Positions 49,823 to 63,680 of a stretch of 64,000 nucleotides of DNA are shown piece by piece. A model generated the notes under the pieces. The model was not told the origin of the DNA and made no database searches. It worked only from the letters and a program-made list of their open reading frames with translations. The DNA lies in NCBI GenBank assembly GCA_016946835.1, contig JACVTC010000105.1:468501-532500 (forward strand), given 5' to 3'. A program made the translations under genes and the position numbers. This DNA comes from Neocallimastix lanati (nom. inval.) (Eukaryota > Neocallimastigomycota > Neocallimastigomycetes > Neocallimastigales > Neocallimastigaceae). Positions within the stretch are counted from its first letter, which is position 1. Each line of letters starts with the position of its first letter.

Positions 49823-50521
49823 ATGAAATTCATAACTCAACTTTTAACTATTCTTACTGCATCCACAGTTTATTCATTAGAACTTTTTAAGAGAGATTTC
49901 AATGCTGGACCAGAATGTCAAAAGCAAATTGATACAGTTAAGGAATTCAAATGTATAGGTGAACAAATTACTCTGGATAATTACAAAGAAGTATGTCCAT
50001 ATGTTCTTTCTGAAGACTGTTCTAAATTCTTTGAAAATCCATTCTCTTATATACCAAATTGTAAAGGTGAAAATGATTTCAAGGCCCTTGAAGATAAGAA
50101 AACTCTAAATTTTTCAAAACAATTAAAATATTTAGACTGTAGTACTGATGGTGATGGTAATTTATGTCCAGTTGGTAAAGATCATATCCAAGGATTACAA
50201 ATTAATGAATATAATGTTGGGGCAACATGTAAATCCAAGAAATGCTCAATTGTATTAAATGATGCTTTAACTGCTATTGTAGATCAAACAAATAGTCAAT
50301 ATAGTGAAGGTATTAATGGTGAAGGTTTTGTTGAAGTTTTTACAATTCTTAAAGAATTATTAAATAGTGCTACCTGTTCTGCTGCAGCAAAAGATGATAC
50401 TAAATCAACAGTCAATGCCTTTTCTAAAACTGATACTGAAGCTAATTCTGGAGCTAATTCCATTTATAAATTAGGTAATTCTTTATTATTAACCTTTGCT
50501 ATAGTTTTGGCATACTTTTAA
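49823..50521 (+). CDS. Secreted cysteine-rich protein, probably GPI-anchored, 232 aa
   Basis: Third and most divergent member of the family seen at 7037-7816 and 10668-11513. Signal peptide MKFITQLLTILTASTVYS (residues 1-18), a KR pair at residues 23-24 (LFKRDF) that could be a processing site, then the family pattern: CPYVLSEDCSKFFENPF, IPNCKGEND, DGDGNLCPVG and TCKSKKCSIVLNDAL. This is followed by a Ser/Thr/Ala-rich stretch (about 190-215) and a hydrophobic C-terminus (LGNSLLLTFAIVLAYF) fitting a GPI signal. Compared with the other two it lacks the NGG segment with its cysteines. Codon use is less AT-biased than in the other two, hinting at higher expression. The role is unknown; a surface or wall protein is the safest statement. 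Confidence 0.88.
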   Translation: MKFITQLLTILTASTVYSLELFKRDFNAGPECQKQIDTVKEFKCIGEQITLDNYKEVCPYVLSEDCSKFFENPFSYIPNCKGENDFKALEDKKTLNFSKQLKYLDCSTDGDGNLCPVGKDHIQGLQINEYNVGATCKSKKCSIVLNDALTAIVDQTNSQYSEGINGEGFVEVFTILKELLNSATCSAAAKDDTKSTVNAFSKTDTEANSGANSIYKLGNSLLLTFAIVLAYF

Positions 50522-51109
50522 AATTTAAAAGTTAGATAACCAAATCTAAAAATGATTTTTGATTAATTAAAATTTATAATTAGATAATAAAAACTAAAAA
50601 TAGTTTTGATTTAATTTAAATTTATAATTAGATAATAAAAAATAAAAATGATTTTTTTGTAATTAAATTTTATAATTAAATAATAAAATCTAAAAATTAA
50701 TAAAAATTATAAGAAAAACATTGATATATATATATATATATGTATATTTACAAATATATATATATATTTGTAAATATTCAAATATTAAAAAATAAAGAAA
50801 TTTTTTTGTTATTATAATATAATAACATTTAATACTAAATACGATCTGTAATAAATTTACATAATTTTAATAAAGTACAAATAAAATATATATATAAAGT
50901 GATATGAAAGTGTAATACGTTATTTATTTTAAATACTATAGTTTAATATAGTGTATAATTAAGTATAGTGTATAATTTAATTTTCATCATATCTTAGTAT
51001 AACTATATTTCTTTTTTTAAAATTCAATATAATTTTTATTTATAAAATCAATAAAAGTTACAATTATATTGTTAGAAATAGTTAATTTATTTAAAAATAT
51101 ATAAAATAT
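50522..51109. other. AT-rich 3' flank
   Basis: Three imperfect copies of AATTTATAATTAGATAATAA-type sequence follow the stop codon (50570-50690), then TA repeats. No gene. Confidence 0.45.
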
Positions 51110-51315
51110 AAATTTCTGAGAGAACTTTTTATACCATTTGAGGGTCGAAGGAAAAGGAATGGCCTATATCTGGTGTACTAATTACAGTTTTCTGTAATTC
51201 TGATTATAATAGATGGTTATCCTTTTCTAAGTGACTTCTAGTATGAAGAGAGAAAATTGAGTCTATAGAAAGACTGGAGCTTTCTACAGTCTTTCTAAGT
51301 AAATCTGTTTTTATT
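51110..51315. repeat. Dispersed-repeat-like island
   Basis: About 200 bases of balanced composition with no readable frame. The start GAGGGTCGAAGGAAAAGGAA then TGGCC is loosely like GAGTTTCGAGGATGAAATGG then CC at 63722, so the two may be one family; the match is short. Confidence 0.35.
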
Positions 51316-51507
51316 ATATTATTTTAATCTGGGTATGTAGTAATATTGGAGTTATATAATTAATAATGTCATGTAGTTCCTATATATTATTATTGTAATG
51401 AATTTATTGTATTTTTTCTTTAGTATTATTTTATAATTGTATTTTTTTTTTGAGTATTATTTAAACACATGTAGCTATTGTAAAATTTAATAATCAATCT
51501 TTTTTTC

Positions 51508-51666
51508 GAATTTACCCCTAACTTTAAAGTTTGTTGTCCTGATGAGATTCCAATAAAATTCTTCAAAACTTTGATTCCTGGTAAAGATAATTCAGAAGAA
51601 GCTAGTGAAAATAATAATAATAGTTTATATTTATATTTATTAGAGAATAAATATAAATATTTATAA
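51508..51666 (+). pseudogene. Orphan coding-like fragment, 52 codons
   Basis: An open stretch with varied codons: EFTPNFKVCCPDEIPIKF, FKTLIPGKDNSEEASE, an Asn run, then LYLYLLENKYKYL and a stop. It has no start codon or credible acceptor. It reads like the end of a protein gene cut off from its body, either by rearrangement or by an intron I cannot place. Family not recognised. Confidence 0.35.
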
Positions 51667-51694
51667 ATTTTATTTTATATATATATATATATAC

Positions 51695-51740
<46 letters not shown>

Positions 51741-52108
51741 AAAATTTCACTTTTAATTTAGCATTATAGACATATTTATCTTTACATATAATGAATAATA
51801 AAATATAATAAAATTATAATTTAACTACTAATAATAAATAATTGAAATATATATATTATATTTTGTAAATTGAACTTATTTTAATACTCACAAATTATTT
51901 ATAAATTAAAATATTATTAACTAATAAAATAATATTTATTAATTAATAATTAATAAATATTATTATAAAATATTTAAAATCAAAAATTTATTATTACATT
52001 TAAATCTTCATTAATTACAATTAAAATAAAATATTTAAAATCAAAAATTTATTATTACATTTAAATCTTTATTAATTTCAATTAAAATAAACTATAAAAT
52101 AAATAAAA
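51667..52108. other. AT-rich DNA at the 3' side of the PARG gene
   Basis: Long T-tract (51699-51739) and a direct repeat of AAAATATTTAAAATCAAAAA through TTTAAATCTT (about 51968 and 52027). No gene. Confidence 0.45.
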
Positions 52109-52903
52109 TTATATTTTAACTATTTTAATTTTTTCCATTATATAATTGAAAAGAGTTATTTTTGGTGGAGAATCCTTGTTAACTTTTTCAAATATTACTT
52201 CATTATTATAAGCTTTTATAAGTTTATATAATATATCTATATTATATATATTATATATTTTAATATAATATAATAAAATAAATGAAATATATTTAAAATT
52301 ATTTAAAATGAAATGAAAAAAAAAAAGTTATTAGTACAAAAATAGATTATATATGTAAATATTTATTTTTTAGTTTTATTTTATTTCCTTTAAATAAATA
52401 TCTATTTATATATATATATTAACCTGTCGTAATATTATGCTTTCTAAGATTTGAAATTAGTTCAGATAAACCATTTATAATTTTAATATTACCAAATGAA
52501 CAATAATAAATGTTCTTTTCTACATGTGAAGCTACTATGATTTGTAATAATGATTTTAATTCTATATCACCATTAAATACCCCACATCCTTTTATTTTAT
52601 TTTAAATTTAACATATTAATTTATTTCTAATACTTTAATTTATTTAAAAATATTATTATTTATTAACTACTTTATATACTTTTATTAAACTAATAATTTT
52701 CAATATAAAATACCCCAATTTCCAGTGGCAATATAGGATCCTTTCTTTAAAATAGAAAATTCATTCTCTTTAAAGCCTGCATATAATTTATTCATTTCTC
52801 TTTTAGTTTCCTTCTCTGAAAATTGTATATATTTTTTATATGATGAACTATAATAACCTGCATCTAAAGCAACAATTTCAGTTGATTTTCTATTCCATTT
52901 ATC

Positions 52904-52940
<37 letters not shown>

Positions 52941-53381
52941 GAAGGAAAAAAGAAAATTATAGTTAAATTATTATATTTATTATATTTATTTATTTATTTA
53001 TTTCATTAAATTTAATGTTAAAACATTTATTTAAAAAATATTATTATTTTAATTGTATTAAAATTATATTTTATAAAAATATTTACAATGCTATAGAACT
53101 ATCATCATAATCCCCATCATACTGAAATGTGTATCCATAACCTTTGTATTTGGAAACTCGTTCCACTCCAATAATATAAACACTTTCTAACGGATCTAAT
53201 CTTTGTGTAAAATTCAAAGATACGAGTAATTCTGGATTTATTGCAAATCGAATTTCTTCCTGAACACAGCCCTAAAAATTTTTAATATTCAATTATTTTT
53301 ATTATAATTATATTATTAAAGAACAAAGTTAATACTTCTATTATAAGTTGTATATATTATTGTATAAAAAATGTACAATTA

Positions 53382-53418
<37 letters not shown>

Positions 53419-54094
53419 CGAGGGTTAAAACACCATCACCTATATAACTATTTGCAAAATCAACTTGTATCATATTTTCACAGTCTTCAATAAATTTTTC
53501 TTTATCGATTATAATATTACATAATTTTACTGATGTGTTTTCCCAATCTGGAATACTTTGTTCATCCAAACTAACTCTTTGAAATGTTATTAATTCAGTT
53601 TTTAAATTGTGGAGTTCTTTTAATAATAAATATTATAATATCAAAAATAATTTTGATAATTAATATTAATTGTATTTTAAATACTTTCACTTTATAATAA
53701 ATCTTTATTTTCAATGAAAACTTTTTTTTCATATTATTATAAACAATGACATTAGAATAATTATATAACAATTACCTTTTTTCCTCATTCTATCAAAATA
53801 ATGAATAACGCATCTAATTTTTTCAACAGAATTATTAGCTGGGGAATCGTCGGTAGATAATAAACTCAGAAAACTACAATAAGGGGTGTCATATAATTTT
53901 GAATTTTCATTTGTAAATATACATAAAAACTGGTTTGCAAATAATGAAATTACCTTTTTTAAAATAATAAATCAATAATATAATAGAATAATTAGAATTT
54001 TTAATATTTATCAATTATTATTATAATTGATAAATATTAAAAATTGATAATGATAATAATAATAATTATTATCATTATCAATATAAATATAATC

Positions 54095-54135
<41 letters not shown>

Positions 54136-54166
54136 GTTATTATTGTTATTATTATTATTATTATTA

Positions 54167-54197
<31 letters not shown>

Positions 54198-54631
54198 GCT
54201 ATTATTATTATTATTGCTATTATTATTATTATTATTATTTATTAAGCTATTAATTTATATACTCATTTATCAATATTTAATTAATTTAATTAAAGTTCTC
54301 ACTTATTTTTATTTTATTTTATTTTTTTTTTTTTTTAAAATAATAAAAAAAAAAAAAAAAAAAAAAATACTTGTAATTTATTCAGAGTTATTGCTATGTT
54401 CATATATCTTCCGAGCAAAGGAATTGGTTTTTTTAAATATTCTGGTAACTTAATGCTTGTTCAATAATATATGGAAGAATTTCATTAAAGAATATTTTTG
54501 CTTCATCAGGATATCTCTTTTCATAAAGTCTTAAATTATTAAATTTTTTTTTTTCCACCTGATAATTCCTTACAATATTTTAATAATGCATTCTTATATA
54601 TTATATATTATTCAAATCAATATTTAACAAA

Positions 54632-54682
<51 letters not shown>

Positions 54683-54973
54683 ATGTTTAATTATTTAATT
54701 AATTAATAAAATTATTAAATAAATAAATTAATAAATAAATTATTAATATATAACTAAAATAATAAATTAATAATCTTTGAATGAAATATATGTTATATAA
54801 AAATTACTTTTCTACCTGAAACCCATTGCAATTTTTTATTGGATTAGAAGTTAATGCTAATTTAATATTATTATATTTTTTATCATCAATACTCTCAGGA
54901 TTTCCATTTATATAATATGGAATACCAATATAATGTAAATGTTCTTTTAATGTATCTGTTATCTCAAATTCAT

Positions 54974-55007
<34 letters not shown>

Positions 55008-55325
55008 TAATAATTAAATTTATATTTATTATTAATTAAAGAATTAATAAAAAGTTATAGTGAATAAAGATATATTATTAATATTAACTTATATTTTATG
55101 AAATTTAAAATAAAAAATAAATATAATATTATTAATATTATTCTTCCTTCTGATTGTATATATATATATATTCATTTTTATATATAGCATTATATTTCCA
55201 AAGTTATAATTTCTTAATATAGGATTTTCATTATACGTATCATTGCTCTCTTGATTAAAATTATGTTTACTTTAACTATCTTTTTGTTTTGAATTAAACG
55301 ATTTTTTATTTGATTTATTGCCCAT
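52109..55325 (-). CDS. Poly(ADP-ribose) glycohydrolase (PARG), nine exons, one frameshift
   Basis: PARG cleaves poly(ADP-ribose) from proteins. Exons, 5' to 3': an uncertain first exon starting ATG at 55325 (MGNKSNKK), then 54816-54974, 54371-54558, 53776-53953, 53420-53616, 53087-53271, 52714-52904, 52424-52588, 52109-52236. Splice sites and phases agree throughout from the second. Family motifs in order: EYLKKPIPLLGRYMNIAITL, RCVIHYFDRM, IQVDFANSYIGDGVLTL spliced to GCVQEEIRFAINPELLVS, EIVALDAGYY, REMNKLYAGF, ATGNWGCGVFNGDIELKSLL and DILYKLIKAYNN. The QEE of the signature is intact, but its GGG is GDG. One base is missing in 54371-54558 (between ALS and LPEYL; 188 nt where a multiple of 3 is required), and the putative first exon has an in-frame TAA and no clear donor. 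Either the assembly has indels or this copy is dying. Confidence 0.75.
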
Positions 55326-55395
55326 TTCAAATTATTAATTAGTTTTTCCAATTATAATTAAAAATTCATACATTCATTAAAAGAATTTAATATGT

Positions 55396-55433
<38 letters not shown>

Positions 55434-56582
55434 TTTATTTTATTTTATTTTATTTTATTTTTGAATATTAACCAGCCACTTTTATTAGTTTTTTGTTATA
55501 AAGTTTTTTAAAAATTTTTAGATATTTATAATTATATTTTATAAAAATTATATTAATTATATGTTATCAGACACATATTTTTAGTAAATTACACAAAAAA
55601 AAAAAAAAAAAAAAAAAAATTAGTCATAATAAATTTTAATTTTGCTTTTCATTATTTATTTTACATGAATGTAATACTATTCAAAATTGGGTCAAGAATA
55701 CGTTGAAGAATATTATTAAAGTTTTAATAGTTTAATGCTTAATTTAAATGAATTTATTTTAATAATCGTTAGCAATAATTCCTACAGAAGGTTAACATCA
55801 TTAGAATAATAATTGATAGTTTTTATATTAATTTTATTATTATTGTGTATAAGTAATTTATAAGAAATCTTAAATTTATAAAAATTACTTTTGTATATTT
55901 TATAAGTTAATTTTATAAGCCACTTTATTTTTAATTATTCGTAAAATTTATGTGTATAAGTAAAAAATATTAATTACTATAATTTTAATAACAAATAAAA
56001 CTAATTATAAATAAAATTAAAAATATATTTGAAGAAAGAGGTATATATATGAAAGATGAACTAAGAAAAAAAAAAAAAAAATAAAAATAAAAATATTCAT
56101 AACAATTATTATAGAAGAATTTTTATTAGAAGGATTCTTCTTGAATTAAATACAATTAAAAAAAAAAAAATGGTGATATTTTAATATCGTTTTATAAAAA
56201 AAAAATTATTTTATTTTTTTTATTCACTTATTTATTAACTTATTTATTTAATTATTTTTATTTATTTGTGTTAAAAAACTATCATTTTTAAATTTTTTAA
56301 TCTCTATTTTTATTTTTATTTTTATTTTTTTTTGTTTAATTGCCCTATTGATTAAATATACATTTAAGCTATAAAAACAAAATACAAAAAAAACAAAAAA
56401 TAACGTAAGAATTAAAAATTTTTATTGCTTTATTTTTTATTAGAATAATGAAATTACTATTATTTAATACTATTACTTCATTAATTTAATTTATTTATTT
56501 ATTTATTTATTTATTTATTTTATTATTTTTTTTTTCTTTTTAATTTATTTTAATTTACACTAATGTATTATTTACATTGTTT
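55326..56582. other. AT-rich DNA between PARG and ABCA genes
   Basis: T-tract 55400-55430 followed by (TTTTA)n, A-tract near 55594-55619, TTTA run 56485-56520. No gene seen. It separates the PARG start from the ABCA stop, both genes being on the minus strand. Confidence 0.5.
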
Positions 56583-58306
56583 TTAACTTTCAATATTTGA
56601 TTTTTTAATAAAATCAATAAATACTTTATCTAAGGAAGATTCTGTTAATATATAATCACTAATTATATTTTTATTCTTTGCATCTTCTAATAATTCAAAA
56701 AGTTTTCCAACTTCACATTTATTTTCAATATAATATTTATAACTTTCTTCAGTTTCATTCGTTACTCTGTATTTTATACCATTAAGCACTGAATTTGGAC
56801 TTTCAATATAAGATTTATGGAATTGTTCTAATTTATCTGATTCAACTTCTAAAGTATAATCAGTGGCATAGGTCATCGTTAAATATTTTGGTGATCCAAT
56901 ACAGCCTAATCTTCCATCTATAAGAATAGTTAAACGATCACAAAGAGCTTCTGCTTCTTCCATAGAATGAGAGGTCATAGTAATAGATGATTGTTGTTTG
57001 TTCTTTATATCTTCAATAATATTCCAAACAAATCTTCTAGTATGTGGATCCATACCTGCGGTTGGTTCATCTAAAATAATATATTTTGGGTAGCCACAAA
57101 CAGCTAATAATACTGATAATTTACGCTTAGTACCTCCACTTAATTGAGTAACTTTTTTATTTTGATATTCTTCTAATTCACAATAACTTAGATATTGATC
57201 AGCATATTCCTTTATATGATCTTCTGGATAACCTCTTAATTCTAAGAAAAATTCTAAATGTTCTCTAAGAGTTAACTCCTTCCAGAAAATATCTTCCTGA
57301 GGACAGTAACCAATAATCAAATCAGAGTAATCAGATATTATTTTACCATCATAATAAATATTACCAAAAGTAGGAGCAGTTAAACCAGTTAACATATTTA
57401 AAAGAGTAGATTTACCCGCACCATTTGGACCTAATAAACCAAAACATTCATTACAATTAACATGGAAAGTAACATCCTCAATAATTGTTTTAACAGGATT
57501 TACTTGTCTTGGATCAAGAGAGTGATGAATTTCACCATAGTTCCAATTTGATCTCTTTAAATTATTATGATTTTTAGAATTTTTATCTTTAATTTTGAAT
57601 TCCTTATTAACTCCTAAAATACTTAATGGATACTCATTAAAATGGTTCTTAACTAATTTATCTTCATCTTCTACATTTTTCTCATGACTACTAAGATATT
57701 CTTCATTTGCTTTTTTTAATATTTCAGGTACATTATTACCTCCTTTTCTAATACTATTTCTCTTTTCATCAACAACTATCAAAATTATAAAATAAAAAAT
57801 GATAGAAAGTAATAGAGCAATTATTATAATTGATATACCCTTATCAAAAGATAAATAACCTGATAAAGTTAATGGAAACATTTCATTATTTAATTCATTG
57901 AGAACTTTTATTAATGTTAACGAGGTCATAGAAACAATAATACTAAAGGATGGATAAATGAATGACATTATTGCGTAAGTATAGTTAATATACTTATTAA
58001 ATACTGTGTTAGCAGTAACACTAGAAGCTACTGTAATAATTGAAACAATAAAGTATTCAATTCCAATTATTAATATATTAATAGAAGGAATATAAGAATA
58101 AGCTGTAACTTTATTTTTAAAAAATAATCCAATGAAATATTGAAAAAGTAAAGAGCCAATAGTGCTAAAAAAGAATAAAAGAAATAAAATAGAATAAATT
58201 TTATTAATTAAAAAAAAAAAAAAAATTAATAAAAAATTTGTTAAAACCATTTTCATTTTTATGGATACAATTCATTTTTTTTTTTTTTTTTTTTAATAAT
58301 ATATAA

Positions 58307-58350
<44 letters not shown>

Positions 58351-61300
58351 TATTTTCTTAATAATAATAATATTAATAATTATAATAATAAACATTGTGA
58401 TAAATAATTTAAATATTATTAATCTACTTACCTAAGTATTAAAATTACTAGCATAATAATTATAGAATAGATATTCATAAAAGCTTCATATTTACAAATA
58501 ATACCTGCAATTAAAATTAATACACAACTTAAAATTGCAAAGGAAGCATCATTGACTAATAAAGATAGCCAATATGTTTTATTTTTAACACCATTTAAAT
58601 TTAATTGCTTAATAGTAAATTCTGCTCTTTCAGAGACGGCTTGGGTACCAAATTTAATTAATCCAAAAATTATGATATAACTTAATATCATACCACTTGT
58701 ATTTAAAGTAGTTTGGCGTGAAGTAAAATCATAATAAGAAAATGGATAGGATTTTACAGTAATTTTTTCCTTAATACCTTTAGAATTTAATATTAAATTT
58801 GAAGCTTGGTTTACAGTGAATGGAATAGAATGAAGTTTTGTTTCATTATAATAAATTTCAAATGAATAATTATCATTTGTTAATAATTTTCCAGAAATGG
58901 AGGAAGTAAAATCTTTACTTTTTAAGGAAGAAGTATTATTAGTGTTAAATTTATTAACATCATTATATTCAACATTATTCAAAAGCGAATCAGCATTGAA
59001 AAATGATTTATCTAAATTAACTGAATTCGTTAAATCGATATTCAAAAGTTCATTACTGTTCTTATATAAAGTATTAGCGGAAATTTCTTTTTCATTAAAT
59101 TTAACTGTACCATTACTTCCAATAATTCTTAATACAATAAATAAGAGAAGAGATAAGACAACAGGAATAAAGATTGAATATACATTAAACATTACGTTTC
59201 TAATATAAATTTTATATCTTAATTTGATTAATTTTATAAATTGAGATGATGATGATATTTTATTATAAGTAACAGGATCAGGTAATTTTTTATCATTAAT
59301 TAAAACATCATGATCAGCATCTGAATTATATTCTTCTTTGTCATTATTTCCACTTATACTATTATCATCATTAAAATCAAGAACATCATTTTCTGATAAA
59401 CTGATAAATATATCTTCTAATGAAGGTGACTTAATTGAATAATTAATAATTAAGTTATCATTATTTTTATACTTATCTATTTCATTAAAAAGATTTTTAA
59501 ACTGAGATGTAGTATCAATTGGTAATTTCCATGTAAAATTATCTTGCTTATTTTTATTTTTATTATTTTCAATAATAGCTGTTGGAATAATTGATTGAAT
59601 GATATTATTGACCTCTTTTGGATAATTAGTTTGAATATTTAAGAAATACATCATTCTAAAGTGATTCTTCAAATAAACACTGCTTCCAAGACAACGAATA
59701 ACACCTCTGGTTAAAATAAGTTTACGATCAGCTAAAATATCAGCTTCATCCATATAATGAGTAGTTAAGAAAATAATTTTATCCTTTTTCAATGAAGATA
59801 ACAAATTCCAAATATTTCTTCTGGAAACTGGATCAAGACCTGTCGTTGGTTCATCAAAAAATAAATATTTTGGATTGCCTAAAATGGCAAGAGCAATACA
59901 TAACTTTCTTTTTTGACCACCACTAAGTTCTTCAACTTTTGTAGTCTTTTTATCTAATAAATCTACTTTTTCTAAAATTTCATCAACATTATAATCTTCA
60001 ATACCTTTTAATCCACTGAAAATATGTATATTTTGTTCAACAGATAAATTGAAAAATATATTATCTTGTGAACAAATACCTAAGAAAAAATATATAAATA
60101 TATATATAAAAATTTTCAGTTAAATTAGTTATTATTATTGTTGTTGTAGGTGCTTATGTAATGGTTATTATTATTTATTATTTATTATTTATTATTTATT
60201 ATTTATTATTTATTATTTATTATTTATTATTTATTATTTATTATTTATTATTTATTATTTATTATTTATTATTTATTATTTATTATTTATTATTTATTAT
60301 TTATTATTTATTATTTATTATTTATTATTTATTATTTATTATTTAATTATTTAATTATTTATTATTAATTTTGAAATCAAAAAATTATATATATATATAT
60401 ATATATTTGGATAACTTACCCATTTCTTGTCTAATTTTTATTTTATTTTCATTGAAATCTCGTCCATCATAATAGATAGTACCTTTATCAGAAAGAATTA
60501 ATCCAGTCATAATTTTAACAAGAGTGGATTTACCAGCACCATTATGTCCTAAAATGCAAAATATTTCATTTTTATAGGCTTTAAAGGAAACATTATTTAC
60601 TGCTAAAAATTTGTCATTATTCTTATTTTTAAATTCTTTAAAAATATGACTAACTTCAACAAAACTTTTTTCGCTTCCATGGTATTGTTCAATATCCTTT
60701 TCATATGGAGATAAGTATTCATAATTAGTTGAATCTAACTGTTTTTTTTTAGATTTACTAATTTTATTTTCATCAGATTGATAATGATCAGATATTAATG
60801 CTAATACAAAATAAAAAATGGCATTCCAAACTAATAAGCCGATAGCTATTAAAATATCTTTCTGAAAAAATACTTCCTGTTGAGGTTTATTTGATTTTTT
60901 AAAAAGAATAATTTTTTCTAATCCAACTCCAGATGATACTGATGAGATAAAGAAGGAAACAAAATTTTTTACATATTCAGGACAGAAATAAAATGGAATA
61001 TATAATAAAATAAATATTAATGAAGATGTATCCATTACTGCATAAGCAGTTTTCGAATTTCTAAAAAAGGTTGATGCTAAAAGAACAAGACTATTTAATG
61101 AAATTCCGAAAAGGAACATAATAATAAAAATAGCAATTGAAATTACAGGTTTAAATAATCCTAAAACCGCAAACACAACACTCATATAAAATGTAATTAT
61201 TAAAGTTAATACACTATTATATATAAGCCATGATAACCAAAGAATAAAAGGATTCATTCCAATGAGCATAATAAAAGATTTAATATTATTTTCTCTTTCA

Positions 61301-61910
61301 GATACTATATTTTGCACTGGTTTTAACATTGGTAAAACTAAAATCAAAACAATAAGTTCTAAACCATAAATATCCCAAAACTTTAATTTTTGACTTTCAG
61401 CTACTTTTCTTAATGGTAATTTTCCAATATCAGCAATAATATTAATAGTATTGTTACCGGTTTTGGTTTGAATAAGAGCTTGATCAATTGCCATTTGAAT
61501 TGGGGTAAATGCATTAATATAATTATTACTTATTAAAAAAGATTTACTACTTTTATCTAATGAAGGGTCTGGAATAGATGAACCGTCAACTCTTATAGTA
61601 TATGACATTTGTTCTGGATTAATTATTACTCCAGCTAGTAATTTATCTGGATTACTTTTATAAAAATTTTCCATATTTTCTTCATTTTCAAATAATACTG
61701 GATTTATCGAAGATTGATTAAATATTTGATTACGCATAATAGAATCAATTATGTTTTCATTTTTTCCTGAAACAATAAATCCAATAGATTTACCATAATT
61801 CAAAGAAACAAATTTATTATTTATATCTTCTGGTAAAGATAAACCTTCAAATCTATTTTTATCGGCTCCACTAAAATCATCAAAAAAATCACGGTTACCA
61901 AAAGTTGTGG
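56583..61910 (-). CDS. ABCA-type full ABC transporter, at least 3 exons, 5' end not found
   Basis: Membrane ATPase of the ABCA kind, a subfamily that usually moves lipids. Exons, 5' to 3': 60420-61910, 58432-60079, 56583-58164. The introns (340 and 267 nt) have GTAAGT donors and TTAG acceptors, and phases agree, giving about 1570 residues. The first exon carries an extracellular-type loop, several membrane segments and Walker A GHNGAGKST. The second has LSGGQKRK, Walker B YLFFDEPTTGLDP, H-loop TTHYMDEAD, then membrane helices. The third has more helices, GPNGAGKST, CPQED, LSGGTKRKLS, YIILDEPTAGMDP and TSHSMEEAEAL. Both ATP sites look intact. The 60420-61910 exon opens at an acceptor (TTTATAG) with a two-base partial codon, so an upstream exon with the start and first helix must exist, yet none was found between 61911 and 64000. 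The substrate is unknown. A dead partial copy lies at 25930-26905. Confidence 0.9.
60165..60345. repeat. (TTATTTA)n microsatellite in an ABCA intron
   Basis: A 7-bp unit repeated about 25 times inside the intron 60080-60419. It gives a false open frame on the plus strand. Confidence 0.9.
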
Positions 61911-62022
61911 CTATAAATTTATGTATTAAAAATTGTTTTATAATTTAATTAATAATGTAATAATATCAATAATAATAATAATAATAATAGTAATAGTAAT
62001 AATAATAATAATAATAATAGTA

Positions 62023-62108
<86 letters not shown>

Positions 62109-62971
62109 TAATTAATTAATTAATTAATTTATTAAAAATATTATAATATCAAAATAATTATAATAATAATAAAAAATTAATTCATTATTTCATTAATAAT
62201 TTAATAATTTCAAATACAGTAATAATAATAATAATTGATATTATTATTCATTAATAATGTAAAAAAACATAAAAATAAAAAAATACAAATAAAATTATAT
62301 ATTATAATTATTTTATAAATTACTTATAATAAAGGGATATAACAAAATCAAAATTAATATAATAATAGTATTTTTTCTATCTTCTTTTTGATATATAAAA
62401 TTTTTATATAATAAAGTTTTTAATTGACCAAAATAGAAACTTCCCTATAAAATTATTGATATTTATTAATTTATTTTACTTTATATATATAATAATTTAA
62501 ATTACTTTTATTTACTAACCATTTTGAAGATATATATTATTATAAAAACAAAAGATTATAAATTTATTATTAAATTTTTTTTATTTTGTATCTATTTTTA
62601 TTATTTTTATTATAATTATTAATTTTATTCTTAATTTTTAAATATATTCTTTTTTTTATTTTTTTTTTTTATATTTTAATTTTAATTTTTTTTTTTTTTA
62701 ATTATTAAAATATTTAGAAAATTTTATTTATTTATATATAAATATTTATGTTACACAAAGTAATCCTGTTTTTTTTTTTTCCTATTATTAAATTTAATTT
62801 GTGTTAATCTTGGTAAATTAATATTATAATTAGAAGTTCTAGATTTTAGATTTTAATATAAAGAATTCCAAGGAAAATAAAAAATTTAATTTAGAATAAA
62901 AGAAATTTAATTTAAATTAAGTCGAAATTTATAACAATATAACAATATAACACTGATTTCAATTTTTATAT

Positions 62972-63006
<35 letters not shown>

Positions 63007-63680
63007 TTATATATTATTTTCGAAATATAAAAATTCTTTTATCAACATTTAGAATAATTGCAGTTTCTAAATTGATGCACTCAATAATATATTAATTTTT
63101 TTTTTTTTTTATAGTTTAAAAATAGGAATTTGGAACATTCAATCAGAATAATACTAACATTATTTGAAAGTTCCTTTTAATTAATTTTTTAAAATAATAA
63201 TTCCCTAATTAATAATATTTATTCAATACATTTAAAAATACTATAAATATTTCAAAAACTTATGATGGAATAATTGTTTATATATTCTCATATATAAAAT
63301 GAAAATAATAATGTTCATTAAAGAAAAAAAAAAAAAAAAAAAAAAACACCATTTATTATTATAAATAGTCAATTTTAATCAAAATTAAAAATATTAATAA
63401 TTATTTTAATGAATTTTTTTTTTTAAATAAAAAAAATATTTATGTTTTACTTTAGTTTAATTAATGATATTATTTTTATAAAATTATTCATTCAATATAT
63501 GAACTTTCAGGATTTTTAATAATTTTTTTTTTTTTTTAAAAAAAAACAAAATAAATAAATTTTTAAATATAATTAGCAACATATTTTAACTTTTATTAAT
63601 ACTATAATTTTAAAGCAATTTAATTTGAAAAAAAAAAAAAAAATACATGAAAATAAAAATAAATGAAGTTTTTTACATTA

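Noticed and set aside
49823-50521. Dockerin or hydrophobin identity for the cysteine-rich protein
   Set aside because: Cysteine spacing fits neither the fungal dockerin pattern nor the eight-Cys hydrophobin pattern.
54044-54453. Poly-Leu/Tyr frames
   Set aside because: Translations of a (TTA)n microsatellite and poly-T in a PARG intron.
58165-58256. An ATG-initiated start (MKMVLTNF...) for the C-terminal ABCA half as a separate gene
   Set aside because: This stretch is intron: an acceptor TTTTTTAG precedes codons that join in phase to the donor at 58432, giving a continuous transporter.
58897-59208. 103-codon plus-strand frame over the ABCA gene
   Set aside because: Antisense shadow of the extracellular loop; no independent evidence.
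61801-61803. Start of the ABCA 5' exon at a TTG codon near 61803
   Set aside because: The frame continues upstream to a splice acceptor at 61911 with family-like sequence, and TTG is not a credible start here.
61933-62115. Poly-Ile frame
   Set aside because: Translation of an (AAT)n microsatellite.
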